The notes under the pieces are model-generated. The model worked only from the letters and a program-made list of their open reading frames with translations, was not told where the DNA came from and ran no database searches. This document shows, one piece after another, positions 13,284-25,300 of a DNA stretch of 64,000 bases; the first letter of the stretch is position 1, and each line of letters starts with the position of its first letter. The stretch comes from Peribolospora baueri (lineage: Eukaryota; Basidiomycota; Peribolosporomycetes; Peribolosporales; Peribolosporaceae): NCBI GenBank assembly GCA_029717555.1, contig JAMDHS010000018.1, forward strand, positions 186,001-250,000. Direction: 5' to 3'. The position numbers and the translations under genes were made by a program.

Positions 13284-13750
13284 GCGAAGGTGGTAAGTGA
13301 AGCAGGACGGCAAAAAAGGAAAAGCGCGTTTTGGAGACGAGACGAGACGCGGGCGTGTCCGCCGGGGCTCACTTCCTGATGTAGTCCAAGATGGTCCAGT
13401 CGCCGACGTAGAGGGGATCCTTGAACAGGTCCGGCTCGGTACCTACCTCGACGTACTGGAGAGTAATGCCGGCGTCGTGGACGGCCGCCTCGGAGAAAGC
13501 TTGGAGGAGCGCGCGAGCCTCGTCGACGGCGTTCGTCACGTTGCCCGAGCGCAGGTGGAGGCCCCAGGTCATGGGCGTGCCCGGGAGGAGGTGGGCGAAG
13601 AGGGCGTAGAAGTCAGGGCCGCGGATGGTGTTATCGGGGGCCTCTGGGAAGGGCGTGACGACAGTGGACGAGGCCCACCTCCGGGCCATCCGTCGTGGGC
13701 AGGTTGGGGTCGATGGGCGTGCGGTCCTCGCGAGATGAGGGCTTGGTGGT
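11940..13750 (-). pseudogene. Eroded GH79 (beta-glucuronidase/heparanase-like) glycosidase gene
   Basis: Successive minus-strand pieces match fungal GH79 enzymes in order. The acid/base block YVEVGTEPDLF lies near 13430-13460. Further on are the NWTNFANSIDKAVPG piece (about 13180-13241), an SFSQHHYFG piece (near 12965), YCNGGAFHLADLLNKQY (12719-12850), the nucleophile block ETNSIACHGAPGVSES (12570-12615) and the C-terminal beta-domain SMPFPAHVNPLYYTALVV (near 12170). Both catalytic glutamates are still readable. However, the first 60-70 residues expected (signal peptide and first strand) are absent upstream, reading shifts frame between DRTPIDPNLPTTDG and VVTPFPEAP, the phase does not fit between two internal pieces, and the C-terminal 80 or so residues dissolve into unrelated sequence. 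GH79 enzymes are normally secreted and remove glucuronic acid from proteoglycans. I read it as a decayed copy; misassembly is the alternative. Confidence 0.7.
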
Positions 13751-15532
13751 GACGACGCGCCTGGCGCCACGCCTTTCCATTTTGCCACGTATCACGACGT
13801 TGTTAAAAAGCGTTTCCTCTTGCCGGTTGAAGACACGTTTCTTGTTTTATCTTGCTGCTTTATCTTCCCTCCCGGGAAGCAGGCGGTCTTCCCTACACGC
13901 CTTGGTCCGCTCGCTCGCAGTTGCGTCCACTTGTCCCCATGGTCGGTCGCCTTAAAACTGGCCGACGGAAGGTTAGCCGGACGTACATCCATCCAAGTCA
14001 GACCAAACGGAACATCTGTTCCTTCAGATCACACGCCGTCTAGCGACACCTCTTTCATCTGTGAGAACGCAGTGTTGTCTGTACCTGACCTCGGCGAAGG
14101 GTGTGGCTGGCGTATTCCCCTCGTCCGTCCATTCCCAGCCGACGAGAACATACATCACGGAGAGCGCCCGCGATGCTGTGCTCCAAAAGGGCCGACGGAG
14201 GAAGGAAGGAAGGGACGTTCGTCTCGTCTGCTCCCTATGATCGCCCCTCTCCCGACCGGACGTGTTTCAAGACAGGGTTCACTTCCTTCTATCCTTCATT
14301 ACACGTGTAAACGGGTCCAGAACACGCGTATCGGCGACGCCGACGCGTCTCAAGACAAGACTAGAGGCGGACCCGTCCAATGTCACGTGATCGCCTCCGA
14401 CCATGCGACCATGGACGTCCTCCGCTCCTCATTGGTTACCGAATGCACCTCCGTCGTTGAGCACCAACCCCCCTGAGGACGTGCCTCTTTGCCGAGGCAC
14501 ACGGCGTCTGCATGAATGGGAGAAGGGGCTATCACGAAAGTCATCCACCCTATGAGGATCTTTCTTCTTTCTGTCGTTCGCCCTCGCTCGCAGGCTGGTC
14601 GTCCGATTGGGCTAGGACGGTCGCTGCAGCCGATCACACAAGGCGAGTGGTGGGGGCGTAAAAGCTGGATGGTGTCCGTCGACCAAAGGGGACGATGGAT
14701 TTTGGGCGTCCTTGTATGGTTATGAGCTTGGAAACAAGGCGGTCTGGAAGCAGCCCACGGCGCAACCTCGCTCGCTCGTTCGCTCCCCCTTTCGGACAGA
14801 CCGTCTGCGTCGCCTGTGAAATGACTGTCCGTCAGACGACCGTGGTGGCCGCGACGGTGTCGACGATGGGCGCTGTGGGCTGCGGTAGGATGGCGACGGG
14901 CGTCGTTGGTTTTTTCTTGACCTTGGTTTTTGTCCGTCCGCGGTCTGGCGGAAGGAGGGGAGGGCGACGTGCGCAGTAAGGAGAGATACAGGAGCGACAT
15001 ATGATATGGGCAATACAGGGCTGTGCTTGGTCGGCTTAATGCTCGCCTCATCGCCCTTCCTCCGGCTTGGCCCGGAATTTTATCGCCGCTCTGTCGGATG
15101 AACGCCGCTCGCCCCGTCTTTGCACCATTCGCACACGGAGAGAGACGAGGGAGCCGCCGCGGCCGCCGCTTGCACCTGGTGTACACATAGATAGAACCGG
15201 CCCATCGATCGTCCTCGCCACTACCACTTTCTCTTCTTCCTCCATCTCATCTTCATCGGCCCTCGCCGTCGTCTCAACTTGGTTCGTCTTCGCCTTCCTC
15301 CCTCTTCCTTGCCTTTTCTTTCTACGTTGCTGGTCAACTCGTCCCTTCGTCGAGCGCGTTCACTTGTGCTTCGACGTCGCCGCTCGAGACTAAAACTTCC
15401 CAACGTCACGGCTGGTCCTTTTGAACCTACTTCCCCCCTTTTCTCTTTCCCCACACCTTGCCTTTCTTTCTGCCCTCCTCCGTTCCACTTCACCCCCCTT
15501 CTCGCGCCCTCTTTCAGCTGTGCCGGAGAGAA
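13751..15532. other. Intergenic region upstream of the intronless unknown gene
   Basis: No gene is supported. Open frames on both strands (up to 267 codons near 14383-15186) have no recognisable domains. The last 250 bases before the next gene are strongly pyrimidine-rich, and a CTCTTTCAG string at 15510-15518 could be the 3' end of a 5'-UTR intron just before the start codon. Confidence 0.45.
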
Positions 15533-16558
15533 ATGAGCTACGCCCATCACCCCACCTACCGAGACGTCGACCAGAACATCAAGTCGCCACACAACATGCA
15601 AGGCTCGCCCATGTACTATCAGCACGCGATCCCCTCCGCGTTCAGCGCGTCGAGCGCGTCCAGCAGCAGCTTGGTTTTCACCCCGTCCCCCTCCTGGACG
15701 TCCTGCACGTCGCCCTCCACCAGCGTCACCACGCCTTCCAACGCCGACTCTCCCGGCTCGTCCGAACTCTTTCGCAGCTTCGGCAGCGGCAAGAGCGACG
15801 GGTGGAGCTTGGGCGAGGTCGGCGAAGACGGGTTTGGCATGGGTGCCTCATACGAATGGCAGCAGGCAGGCGCGGGCAGGGAGGTGTCCGGACGCGGGGG
15901 CGGGGTGCGCGTGTCGCCCAAGAAGCTAAGCAAAAAGTCATCCATCCACCACCACTCCCCTCCTTCGGGAAACCGACGCCTGCCGAGCCTGAGGAAGCCG
16001 CAGGAGGCCGAGGTCCAGGTGGTGGACCTCACGGTCGTCCACCCGGCCCGGCCGCCGACGCTCAACAAGCTCCCTCCCAAAAAGGCCCGCGCTGTGGCCC
16101 GAACCAAGTCGCCGCGGTCGCCTGAACAAGCAGTTCGTCGCACTCGGTCTGAGGACGGCGGCACGAGCGATTACCTCTCCTCCAAGCCCGCCGTCGTCGC
16201 CAGCGCCAAGACGAAGAGAACGACGCCACCGGCACCACAGCCGCAGCCGCGGCCTCGGAACGCGGCTGCGCTGAGCCTGCGAGAGGTGGACGTGACGACG
16301 GCGCTGTCCGTCTCTGGCGACGGGAACCGTACTCGGCCTTCTGCATTCCAAGATCAGTCTCGGCAGCGGCCCGACGCGGGTCGCATCAACTCGATGCTCG
16401 CGGTCGCGGAGACAGTCCACATGACGCCCTTGAGCGAGATCGAGCAGAACATGTTCAGAAGGGCGGCGAGATCGACTACGGAGGCCGACACACCCCCTCC
16501 ACTGCCGGACAAGTCTGCAGGGTTCGCCGACGCGTCCGACCGCTCCCTTTCTCTCGCT

Positions 16559-16590
<32 letters not shown>

Positions 16591-18211
16591 AAGCGATGCG
16601 GACGAGGCGAGGGCGGCCGCGTTCAAAGTCAAGCGCAAGCCTGCGCCTGAGGTGAAGGAGAGGCGTCGCGCTCAGGCCGACTGGGGCCGGGTCGACCACC
16701 GAGACAAATGGCACGAGCAGGCGGTCATGGTTCAGCGGATGCGGTCGGCGTCGCTGAGCGAAGTCACCGAGCCGCTCACCGCTGCTCGCGCCGGGTTCGC
16801 GGTCGCGGAGACGGCGGCGCCGACGAAAGTGGAGCACGCGCGGGATACGAACGACATTGGCAGGACGGGCGGTCCGGAGATCGAGTGGAAGCCTTTCAAG
16901 CCGCGCGAGCTCATCTTGGCGCGATCGGCGTCAGCATCGGCATCGACGGCGACGGCAATGAGGAAGAACGCTGACAAACCCCGGCCGGCTCCGCTTGAGC
17001 CTCCGCGGTCTCTTAAGAAGCAGCGGAGCTTGCACGAGCTGTACCGGTCGCCGAAGATGTACGACGACAGCGCGCTGATGGACGACGATGCCGAGTCGCC
17101 GTTGCCGGAGATGCTCGCGTCGCCGATGCCGCCGGCGGCGTCGCCGGGAGGTGTCGTCGGCCATGGGCGGTCGATGCAGAACCATCTTCTCTTTCCGGAC
17201 TCGGCGCTCTCTCGCCCGAGGCTGCGACATGCCACCGTCGACAAGGCGCAGGATGCGAGGGAGAACCGACAGCATTGGCGGACGCAGAGTCTGGTGGGAG
17301 ACGTGATCGTCACTTCGGGCGGGTGGTCCGACCTGTCCTCTCGTTCGAAGGTGCGTCGCACCACGACGACGACTGAGCAGGCGCAGGCGGAAGCGGCACG
17401 GGGGGAGAGTCGGCAGCACCGGCGGATGCACAGCCTGGTCGGCGACGTCGTCGTCACCGCCGAGGCGGCGCAGCGCGGCAGTGGCTCTGACGGATGGGCT
17501 CGGGTGGGCGAGATCATCAAGGAGATGAACATTCGCTCTCCTCTGCCGCCCGTGTCGGACGGCGAGCGCTCGGCCGGACCGGCTGCGACGTCGATGAGGG
17601 CCTCGGCGATGGCCACCTTTCCTTCGACTCCCCAGAGGCGGCACGCGCCGTCGTCGACGCACGTGCGCTCGCGCACCATCAGCGGCGCCGGATCGGCTCG
17701 TCTCCAACTGGCCACCGCGGCGGCAGAGATGGCGACGGCGGCGGTGACGGCGGCGGGCGGACGACCGCCGGCGGACGCGCCGATCAGTCCGGAGGCGGAC
17801 GAGACGAGCCCGATGGAGGCGCAATCGTCCGTGCCACCCTTGCGCTTGCGGCCACCCACGACGGCGACGGCGACGCAACAGGGTCGTTTGATGGAGAAGG
17901 GCAAGGAGATGATGGACAGGCAGGCTCACGATGCGCCAAAGGAGCGCAGGTTGGCAGGCGCGTGGGACGTCGCGTCGCCGGGGCCGGGCGAGTCGGGCCC
18001 GAGGTTTGTGCTGGCGGGGATGAAGGACGTCCAAGCTCATCGGACGCACAAGCGCGGTGACAGTGGTGCGGGCGCGGGTGCGGGAGGCGCGGCTCATCAG
18101 ACGCCCGAGTCGGTGGGCAAGCTGCAGAGGCGGGCGAGGCAAGCGGCGGAGGCGAGGAGGGCGGTCGAGGGTGGGCCGTCGTCGTCGAGGAAGGTGCAGT
18201 CTTTGGCGTGA
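15533..18211 (+). CDS. Unknown, largely disordered 892-aa protein, single exon
   Basis: I do not recognise this gene. It is one uninterrupted frame from ATG 15533, unusual in a window where most genes carry several introns. The protein is rich in Ser, Ala, Arg and Pro, with an 11-12 residue alanine run near residue 345 and no transmembrane segment or catalytic motif. It contains two similar motifs about 50 residues apart, RQHWRTQSLVGDVIVTSGG (near 581) and RQHRRMHSLVGDVVVTAE (near 628). Short Arg/Lys-x-x-Ser patches such as KKQRSLHELYRSPK look like phosphorylation sites. The start was chosen because it follows a probable 5'-UTR splice acceptor and opens with MSYAHHPTYRDV, an ordered-looking N-terminus; an in-frame ATG at 15458 is possible. 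A regulatory or scaffold role is only a guess. Confidence 0.75.
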
Positions 18212-19371
18212 ATGGCCGGCGTCGACTGTCGTATCGTTCGTTCGTTTGTTCGTTCCGTCGCTCTTTGTTGTTTCTACATTACATTACGTACGTACGTCGT
18301 CCCGTCTTCCGCGAAGACTTGGGAGTTATCTATCTATTCCCTTTTGTTTATCATCCTTCGACCGATCCACATGCTCGCCCTCCGTCCCGTCTTGACCCCC
18401 GACGTGCTCGTGAGCTGCATACGTGCACGCGATATGACGACGTGGAATGACGACGAGCAGAGAAATAAATGCCCCCGGCAGCTAATGGCCGGGCTGGACC
18501 GGGCTTGTTCGGCCGATGGTCAGCGGGAGCGCCGTGTGGAGTGTGTTTGGCGCGATTGCGGTGCGGCGGGACTCGTGAGGGCGTGAGATAACTAACTTTC
18601 TAGCTATCCATCTGTCTATCTGTCTCGATCCATGCTTCCCCATTCTCCTCCCCGTTTGGGCGTGCGATGTGCGAGCCCCGTCGTGCTTGCATGTCGGCCG
18701 CGCCGCGCCGCGCCGCGCAGTCCCCCGGCATGCTGCGCGATCGAAGACTGATAAGAGAGAGACGCGTGCGTGACCTTGCGCGACGTGTTGTCTGTCTGTC
18801 TGTCGCCTCTGTCTGCGCGCAGGCTGGCGAGGTGACGACGAGGACGAGGACGAGGACGAGGTGGAGTAGAATCGAGTCGAGTCGGACGTCGACCCCGCGT
18901 ACGTCGCCTCGCTCCACCGACGTGCCTCACGGCTGCGGCGGCGCGTCGGACACATGGACATCACGTCGAGATCAGTCAGTTATTAGTCGTGCCGAGTCGG
19001 CTTGGAGGAGTTAGATAGGTAGATAGATAGATAGATAGGTAGGCGAAGAGAGCGACAACATCGACCAACTCACGACCACAACCTCCATCGACGGCCGACC
19101 ACCTTCCTTCGCCCTCTGCCCTCACTCCAACACACCGTCCACGGGCCCCCGCTCTCCCTTTGCTCTCCCTCCTCCCCTCGCACGCACACACCACGGCAGG
19201 TGACGGCCCCTGGTGAGCATCCTTCCTTCTCTCGCTCGTTGGAAATCTTCTATATCGCGCACTTTACCGCCTGAAATAGATGCCTCCGACCGATCGCACC
19301 GATCTTACCCTCTCTCTGCCCTCCTCCACCCAGCCCGCCGTCGTCCCAGCGCTTCAACAGCGCACGCCGCC
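18212..19371. other. Intergenic region before the ABC transporter
   Basis: No gene is supported. It holds the 3' end of the preceding gene, a (GACGAG)n-like patch near 18838-18860, a short GATA microsatellite (about 19013-19040) and a pyrimidine-rich promoter stretch (19090-19200). An open frame runs into the transporter from 19213, so the true start could lie slightly upstream of the ATG chosen for that gene. Confidence 0.45.
19013..19040. repeat. GATA tetranucleotide microsatellite
   Basis: A short run of about six GATA units with imperfect edges (TTAGATAGGTAGATAGATAG...) lies in the promoter region of the ABC transporter. Confidence 0.8.
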
Positions 19372-22300
19372 ATGGCCATGGCCATGGCCATCGCCCCGCC
19401 CTCCCTGGACGTTCTCTTCACCGCCATCCTCCCCGCCCTCCTCGTCTTCTTCTCTCTCGTCTTCCTCTTTGTCCCCCTCCCCGTCCCCGCCCCGCTCCGC
19501 ATCTTTCGCGAGTTCATCTCCGCCGAAGACATCCTCGCGTCCGAGGACGAGGATAGCAAAGAGGCCAAGCACGCCAGACCTGGCGATGCACACATCGTAG
19601 AGAACGGCAGCGCCGTCCCCATCACTCAGTCGGACGGCCACCCTGGCGAGCGCACACCCCTGCTCAACAACAAGCCTCCGTCCAACGCCCGCCGCCACGC
19701 TCTCCACCCCCCGCTCTGGCGCACCGCCTCCTTCGTTCTCATCGGCCTCGTCCAATGCCTCGCCTGGCTCGTCGTCCTCAGCTACTCCGCCGTCATGGTC
19801 TCCGTCTCTGGCGACCGAGGCGAGGGCGAGACGTACGGAAAGCAGCACGTCCTCGTCCCCGCTTTTGTCGTTTTCACCTGGTCCTACGTCGCCCTCAAGT
19901 CCCTCCTCCGCCCGACCGTCACCCCACCCTATGAGCTGCTTGCCCTTTTCGTCCTCCACGCCCTCGCCGCCGTCCTCTCCATCTGGTCCATCGCATCCCG
20001 CCTCTCCTCCACTCCCTCCCACGGCTGGGAAGACAAGGCCGGCCTTGTCCTCCAGTGCGGAAACTTGCTCCTGTCGGCATTGGCGATCAGACTCGTCCTC
20101 GGCATGCCGCTGCAGGTCAACGACGAGGAACCGAAGAAGGACGACAAGGTGAGTGGGTCGTGTGTGTGGAGTGCCGGCATCGGATTTGCTCACGGTGTGC
20201 GATTTTCCCTTCCATCTCTTTCAAGGGCCTCTTGCCGCCTCTCGAGGACTATTGTACCCTCTGGTCGTGGATGGTGCGTCGGCGCCGAATCTCGAGCGCA
20301 GCACGCGCCTCGGCTGATCATTTCTTTTTTTTTTCTTCTTTTGTGCAACCCCTTTAGACCTTCAACTGGATGACGCCTCTCATCCAAGAGGGCATGAAGC
20401 GCACGCTCGAAGAGGCAGACGTATGGCAGCTGTCTAAGTTTTCCCGTACAAAGGTCCTTCTTAACAAGTTTTTGACCGTTCAGTGCGTCCTTTCGTTTTG
20501 CTTCCCGTCCCTTCCCTGCTCGATTCTGACACGCTGACCCTCCCTCGCTCGTTCGACGTCCTTCTCCCAGGCGGTCTACTCTCATTCATCGGCTCGCCGT
20601 CGCAAACGCCCACGACCTCGGCCTCGACTTTGCCCTCACCGTCCTCTCCTCCATCCTCGCCTACGCCTCCCCCTTCTTCCTCAAGCGCATCCTCGATTCC
20701 TTCGAGCCCTTGTCCGACCACGAGGGCGACGGCGACGGCGCGCGCGTGTCCAAACAGACGGCCTACCTCTTCACCGTCGCCGCTTTCGTCTGCGCCGTCC
20801 TCAAGTCTCAAGCGGACCTCCAGCATCTCGCCTACGGTCGTCGTGCCGGCGTGCGCATCAAGGCCGAGTTGATCAGCTCGATATACCTCAAGGCGCTCAA
20901 GACCAAGGACGTTAGTGGTGTTACTCAGGGCGATGATGAGCCGAAGGAGGACAAGGACAAGGACAAGGACAAGGATAAGGATAAGAAGAAGGAGGAGACA
21001 AAGGAAGAGAAGGACATGAAGACCGCCGACGTTGGCAAGATCGTCAGCTTGATGGCCGGCGACGCACAGAGGGTCGCGGGCATGGTCGTGGGCTTGTATG
21101 TGAGTGACCGTTCGATGTCGCCTCGTGCTCCCTCCAACTGATCGATCGACACTGTGCGCTCGACTCGACCCGCCCGCGCCCAGATGGTGTACTCCGCCCC
21201 CGTCGAACTCGTCATCGCCTGCACATTCCTCTACACCCTCATGGGCTGGTCCGCTTTTGCAGGCTTCGCAGCCCTCCTCCTAGCCTTACCCCTCAACCAC
21301 TTTCTCACCAAGCGACAGCTGAAGTTGTCTAGGAGTCTTCTTGCGGCCAAGGATAAGCGGATGAGTACGATGAATGAGTTTGTATCGAGTATTAAGTTTA
21401 TTAAGTTTTTTGGTGAGGCCGCCTTTCTGTCCGTCGGGCCCTGATGGCATCTTCCTTCCTTCCGTCGTGTCCTGACCACTCCTTCCTTCCCTCCTTCCAT
21501 CAGCTTGGGAAAGACAGTGGACAGACCGCGTCCTCGAGTCGCGAGAGAACGAGCTCAAGTGGCTCGTCAGGCGCATGGTCAACATGGTCAGCATCATGTT
21601 CCTCTGGGGTGCGTTTTTCTTCTTTCTTTTCGTTGCTTTTCCCGTATGCGCTGCATCAGTTTGGACGGATGAAACGAGCTCGGTCTCCTTTCATTCGATG
21701 CCGTCCCGTAGTCCTCGCACCGTCGATGGTCACCGTCATCAGGTATGTGCACGAGCCCTCCGGCTATGAAGGTTCCCCCGCCCCCCCCCTCCCCCCCTGC
21801 CCCCAAAAGCGCACCTGTCCGACGCTCCCTTTCTTTGTTTTTACAGCTTTGCCGTCTACGTCTTGTTGGAGAAGAAGGAACTCACCGTCAGCGTCGCCTT
21901 TACGGCCATTGCGCTGTTCAACATGCTCGTGAGTGGGGCTTGTGCTCAAGATCGTCGAGGCGCCCCGCCGGCTGATCGTCGCTTCCTCTCTCGTTGGCTT
22001 GTCTTGTCTAGCGCGGACCACTCAACATCATCCCAATGATGCTCAACGAAATCCTCGCAGCGTACGTGTCCGTCCAACGCGTGGAGAGCTACCTCAACAG
22101 CGACGACGAGGTGCCCGATTGGGTCAGCTCGATCAAGCACGACGCCCTCGCTCCCGCCCTGCCCGTCGACGACCGCTTTGGCTGCGAGCACGCCAGCTTC
22201 CGCTGGCACAATGGTTCCGCTCTGACCAAGGACGAGGCGGCCAAAAAGGATAAGAAGCCGTGGCTCGTCAGGCTCGGCCTCAGGCGCGACCCGGCCGCGA

Positions 22301-25300
22301 ACGAGCTCCTCACGGCCGCCGCCGCTACCGTCGTCGAGGGAGAAGACGCGAACGGGCGGGAGGACGAGGAAAATGATAGGCCGTTTGCGTTGAACGATAT
22401 CACCATCACCTTTCCTCCCCGCCAGCTCACCCTCATTTGCGGGCCTACCGGCAGCGGAAAGAGCTCTCGTGAGTGCTTCGTTGCACATCCATATGGCTCG
22501 CCGGGCAGACGCGTGACCCGAGGTTTGATTTGATTTGATGGATCCTCCATTCGACCCCCCGTTTTTGCAGTCCTGGCTGGCATCCTCGGCGAGATGGACT
22601 GCCTGTCCGGCAAAGTTTTCCTCACCAAGCGGCCCAGCCGCGTCGACCCGGCCACGGGCCTGACGTACGGTGTGAGCTACGCTGCCCAGACGCCTTGGCT
22701 GATTCAGCAATCGATCCGCAAGAACATCCTCTTTGGGTCCGAGTACGACCCCGTACGCTACCACCAGGTCCTCTCCGCTTGCGGCCTCAAGCCAGACCTT
22801 GCGATCCTCGAGGACGGCGATATGACCGAGATCGGCGAGCGTGGCGTCTCGCTCTCTGGTGGGTCTCGCCTTCGCTGAAGGGCGGCCGCCGGTCGTGCAT
22901 TCTGGCTCACCCTTCTTTTCGTCCTTTTTGTCTTCCCCCAGGCGGACAGAAGGCCCGGGTGGCGCTCGCTCGTGCCGTGTACGCGCGTACTTCGCGGGTC
23001 CTCTTGGACGACGTCTTGGCCGCCGTCGAGTGCGTCTCTTTTTTTTTCTCGCCGGCGTCGCTATTTCTTCGTTTGGATCGTGCTGCGTTTGCGTACGCTG
23101 ACCGAACTGGCTCTATTCTATCCCTCGCGTCGCGCTGTAGCTCCCACACCGCCGAACACATCGTCAACAAGTGTCTCCGGGGACCTCTCATGCGCCATCG
23201 TACCGTCGTCCTCGTCACCCACCACGTAGAGCTCGTTCTTCCGCACGCAAGCCATGTCATCAACGTCGTCGATGGACAGATCGAGTACCAGGGTTCCCCG
23301 CAAGAGCTACTCGCCCGCGGCGTCTTGTCTGAAATCATGGTCCAAGAGAAGGAGGCGGCGCGGAAAACCGATGCGGAGAAGGAGGAGGAGATCGAGGACG
23401 TCGTCGAGGTCGATGACGACGCCGAGAGCGGGAAGCCGGCTCGAAAGCTCGTAGAAGAGGAGAAGAAGGAAAGGTGAGCCCCCCCCCCGCCCTTCATCCT
23501 CGCTTTTGCCAAAGGATCCACAGTGCCCAAGGTGACTGACTATCTTTTCCACTTCCATCCCGGCAGCGGTTCGGTGAAAAAGGAGATCTACCACATGTAC
23601 CTCGGCTCCGTCGGCTACCCCCTCGTGTTCGCCATTCTCGTCATGCTCTTTGTACAGAGGGGGACGAACGTTCTTGAACAAGTCTGGCTCAAGGGTGCGT
23701 CCGTTTGTTGGAACCATACTCCTTCCTTCCCGCTCACCCGCTCTTCGACTGATGTCCTTTCGCCCTTCGCCCCCTTTGGCTAGTTTGGGGTGAAAGCTAC
23801 GAAGACCGCCAAGAGTCTTTCGCCGGCTTCCATTCCTTGTCGCTCGTTCGCCTTCACGCCGATTATGCGGACTATCAAGGCCCGTCGTATGCTCCTCCTG
23901 TCCGAATGGCCACGACGACCAAAACCAACGGGAACGGGCTCGGACTGCCTTCTGCCGCTGACAACCCCGTTCCTTACATCGAGATCTATGCCGCCATCCA
24001 ACTCGCCGCCGCGGTCATTTGGGGGGTCATGTTCAGCTTGGGCTTCGTTGGCGCCCTCCGCGCCACTCGCAAGCTTTTCACCCGCATGCTCATCTCCGTC
24101 GCACGCGCGCCCAGCCGGTTCTTCGACAAGACGCCCAGCGGACGCATCTTGAATCGCTTTTCCAAGGACGTCGAGACGCTCGACATGTCTATGCACAACA
24201 GCCTTCGCCAGATCGCCCTCTATGTTATCAGCCTCGTCGCCGCCGTCGGCGTCCTCGCCTACAGCGTCCCTCCATTCATCTTGCCTGCCCTCATCATCGG
24301 ATACTTGCACTGGATCTTTGCTCGAGGCTACATTCGCTGTGGTCGAGATCTTCGCCGTCTCGAATCTGTAACTCGCAGCCCTATCTTTTCTTCTTTTGGA
24401 GAACTACTGGTGAGTGCACATGATTTAGCGCTTGCACGTACCGACGCGACGCGATTCGAGAAAAGAGTCGCTGTTTCTGATTGGCATGATGATCTGGCTG
24501 GCCCCGACGCACAGGTCGGCATCACGACCGTACGCGCATACTGTGCCGAGCGTCGTTTCTTGGACGACCTCGCGTATCGTCTGGACAGGACCCTCGCGGC
24601 CTGGCACTACTTCTGGATGTCGAATCGCTGGCTCCTCTTCCGTTTCGAGCTCCTTGGCGCTTCCTCTGTCCTCCTCGCCTCCGTCTTCTCCTTGTCCAGC
24701 GGGATCAGCGCTGGTCTGGCGGGCATGGCCATCACCTCTGCGCAGAACTATGTCCAGAGCATCTACTGTGAGTTTTGCTCGCTTGGCGGCGGGACAACTT
24801 CTAATGCAGGGATTAGTGAAATGACCCGTTACTTTATAATGGGCTTCTGAATCAGGGCTGTGCCGCTTTTTCACTACATTCGAGATGGACCTCAACTCCG
24901 GTGCGTCCGCTCACTCCAAGCCACTCGACGAACCAGACGATGGCTGAACGCTGACCTTTGCTGCATGCGTGTATTTTTTTCGTTCGTATCGATCACAGTC
25001 GAACGCGTGTACGAGTACCTTGACTTGCCCAAAGAGCCTCCCGCGGTTATTGAAGGCCATCGCCCTCCCGCTGCTTGGCCGACGGAAGGACGGATCGTAG
25101 TCGACGATCTCACGATTTCGTACGACAAAGATCTGCCCGCCGTCCTTCACGGTGTTTCCTTTGAGATCAAGCCCGGTGAAAAGGTCGGTTTGGTGGGCAG
25201 GACGGGAAGCGGGAAATCGACACTGGGTGCGTTCTTGTCATAGCGGCTTCTACGAACGATAGGAAAACTGACTCTGTCTTCCTTTGTCCGCTCTCCTGCG

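Noticed and set aside
14383-15186. 267-codon minus-strand frame between the GH79 relic and the unknown gene
   Set aside because: Arg/Ser/Pro-rich with no recognisable segment; a typical by-product of high GC and few stop codons.
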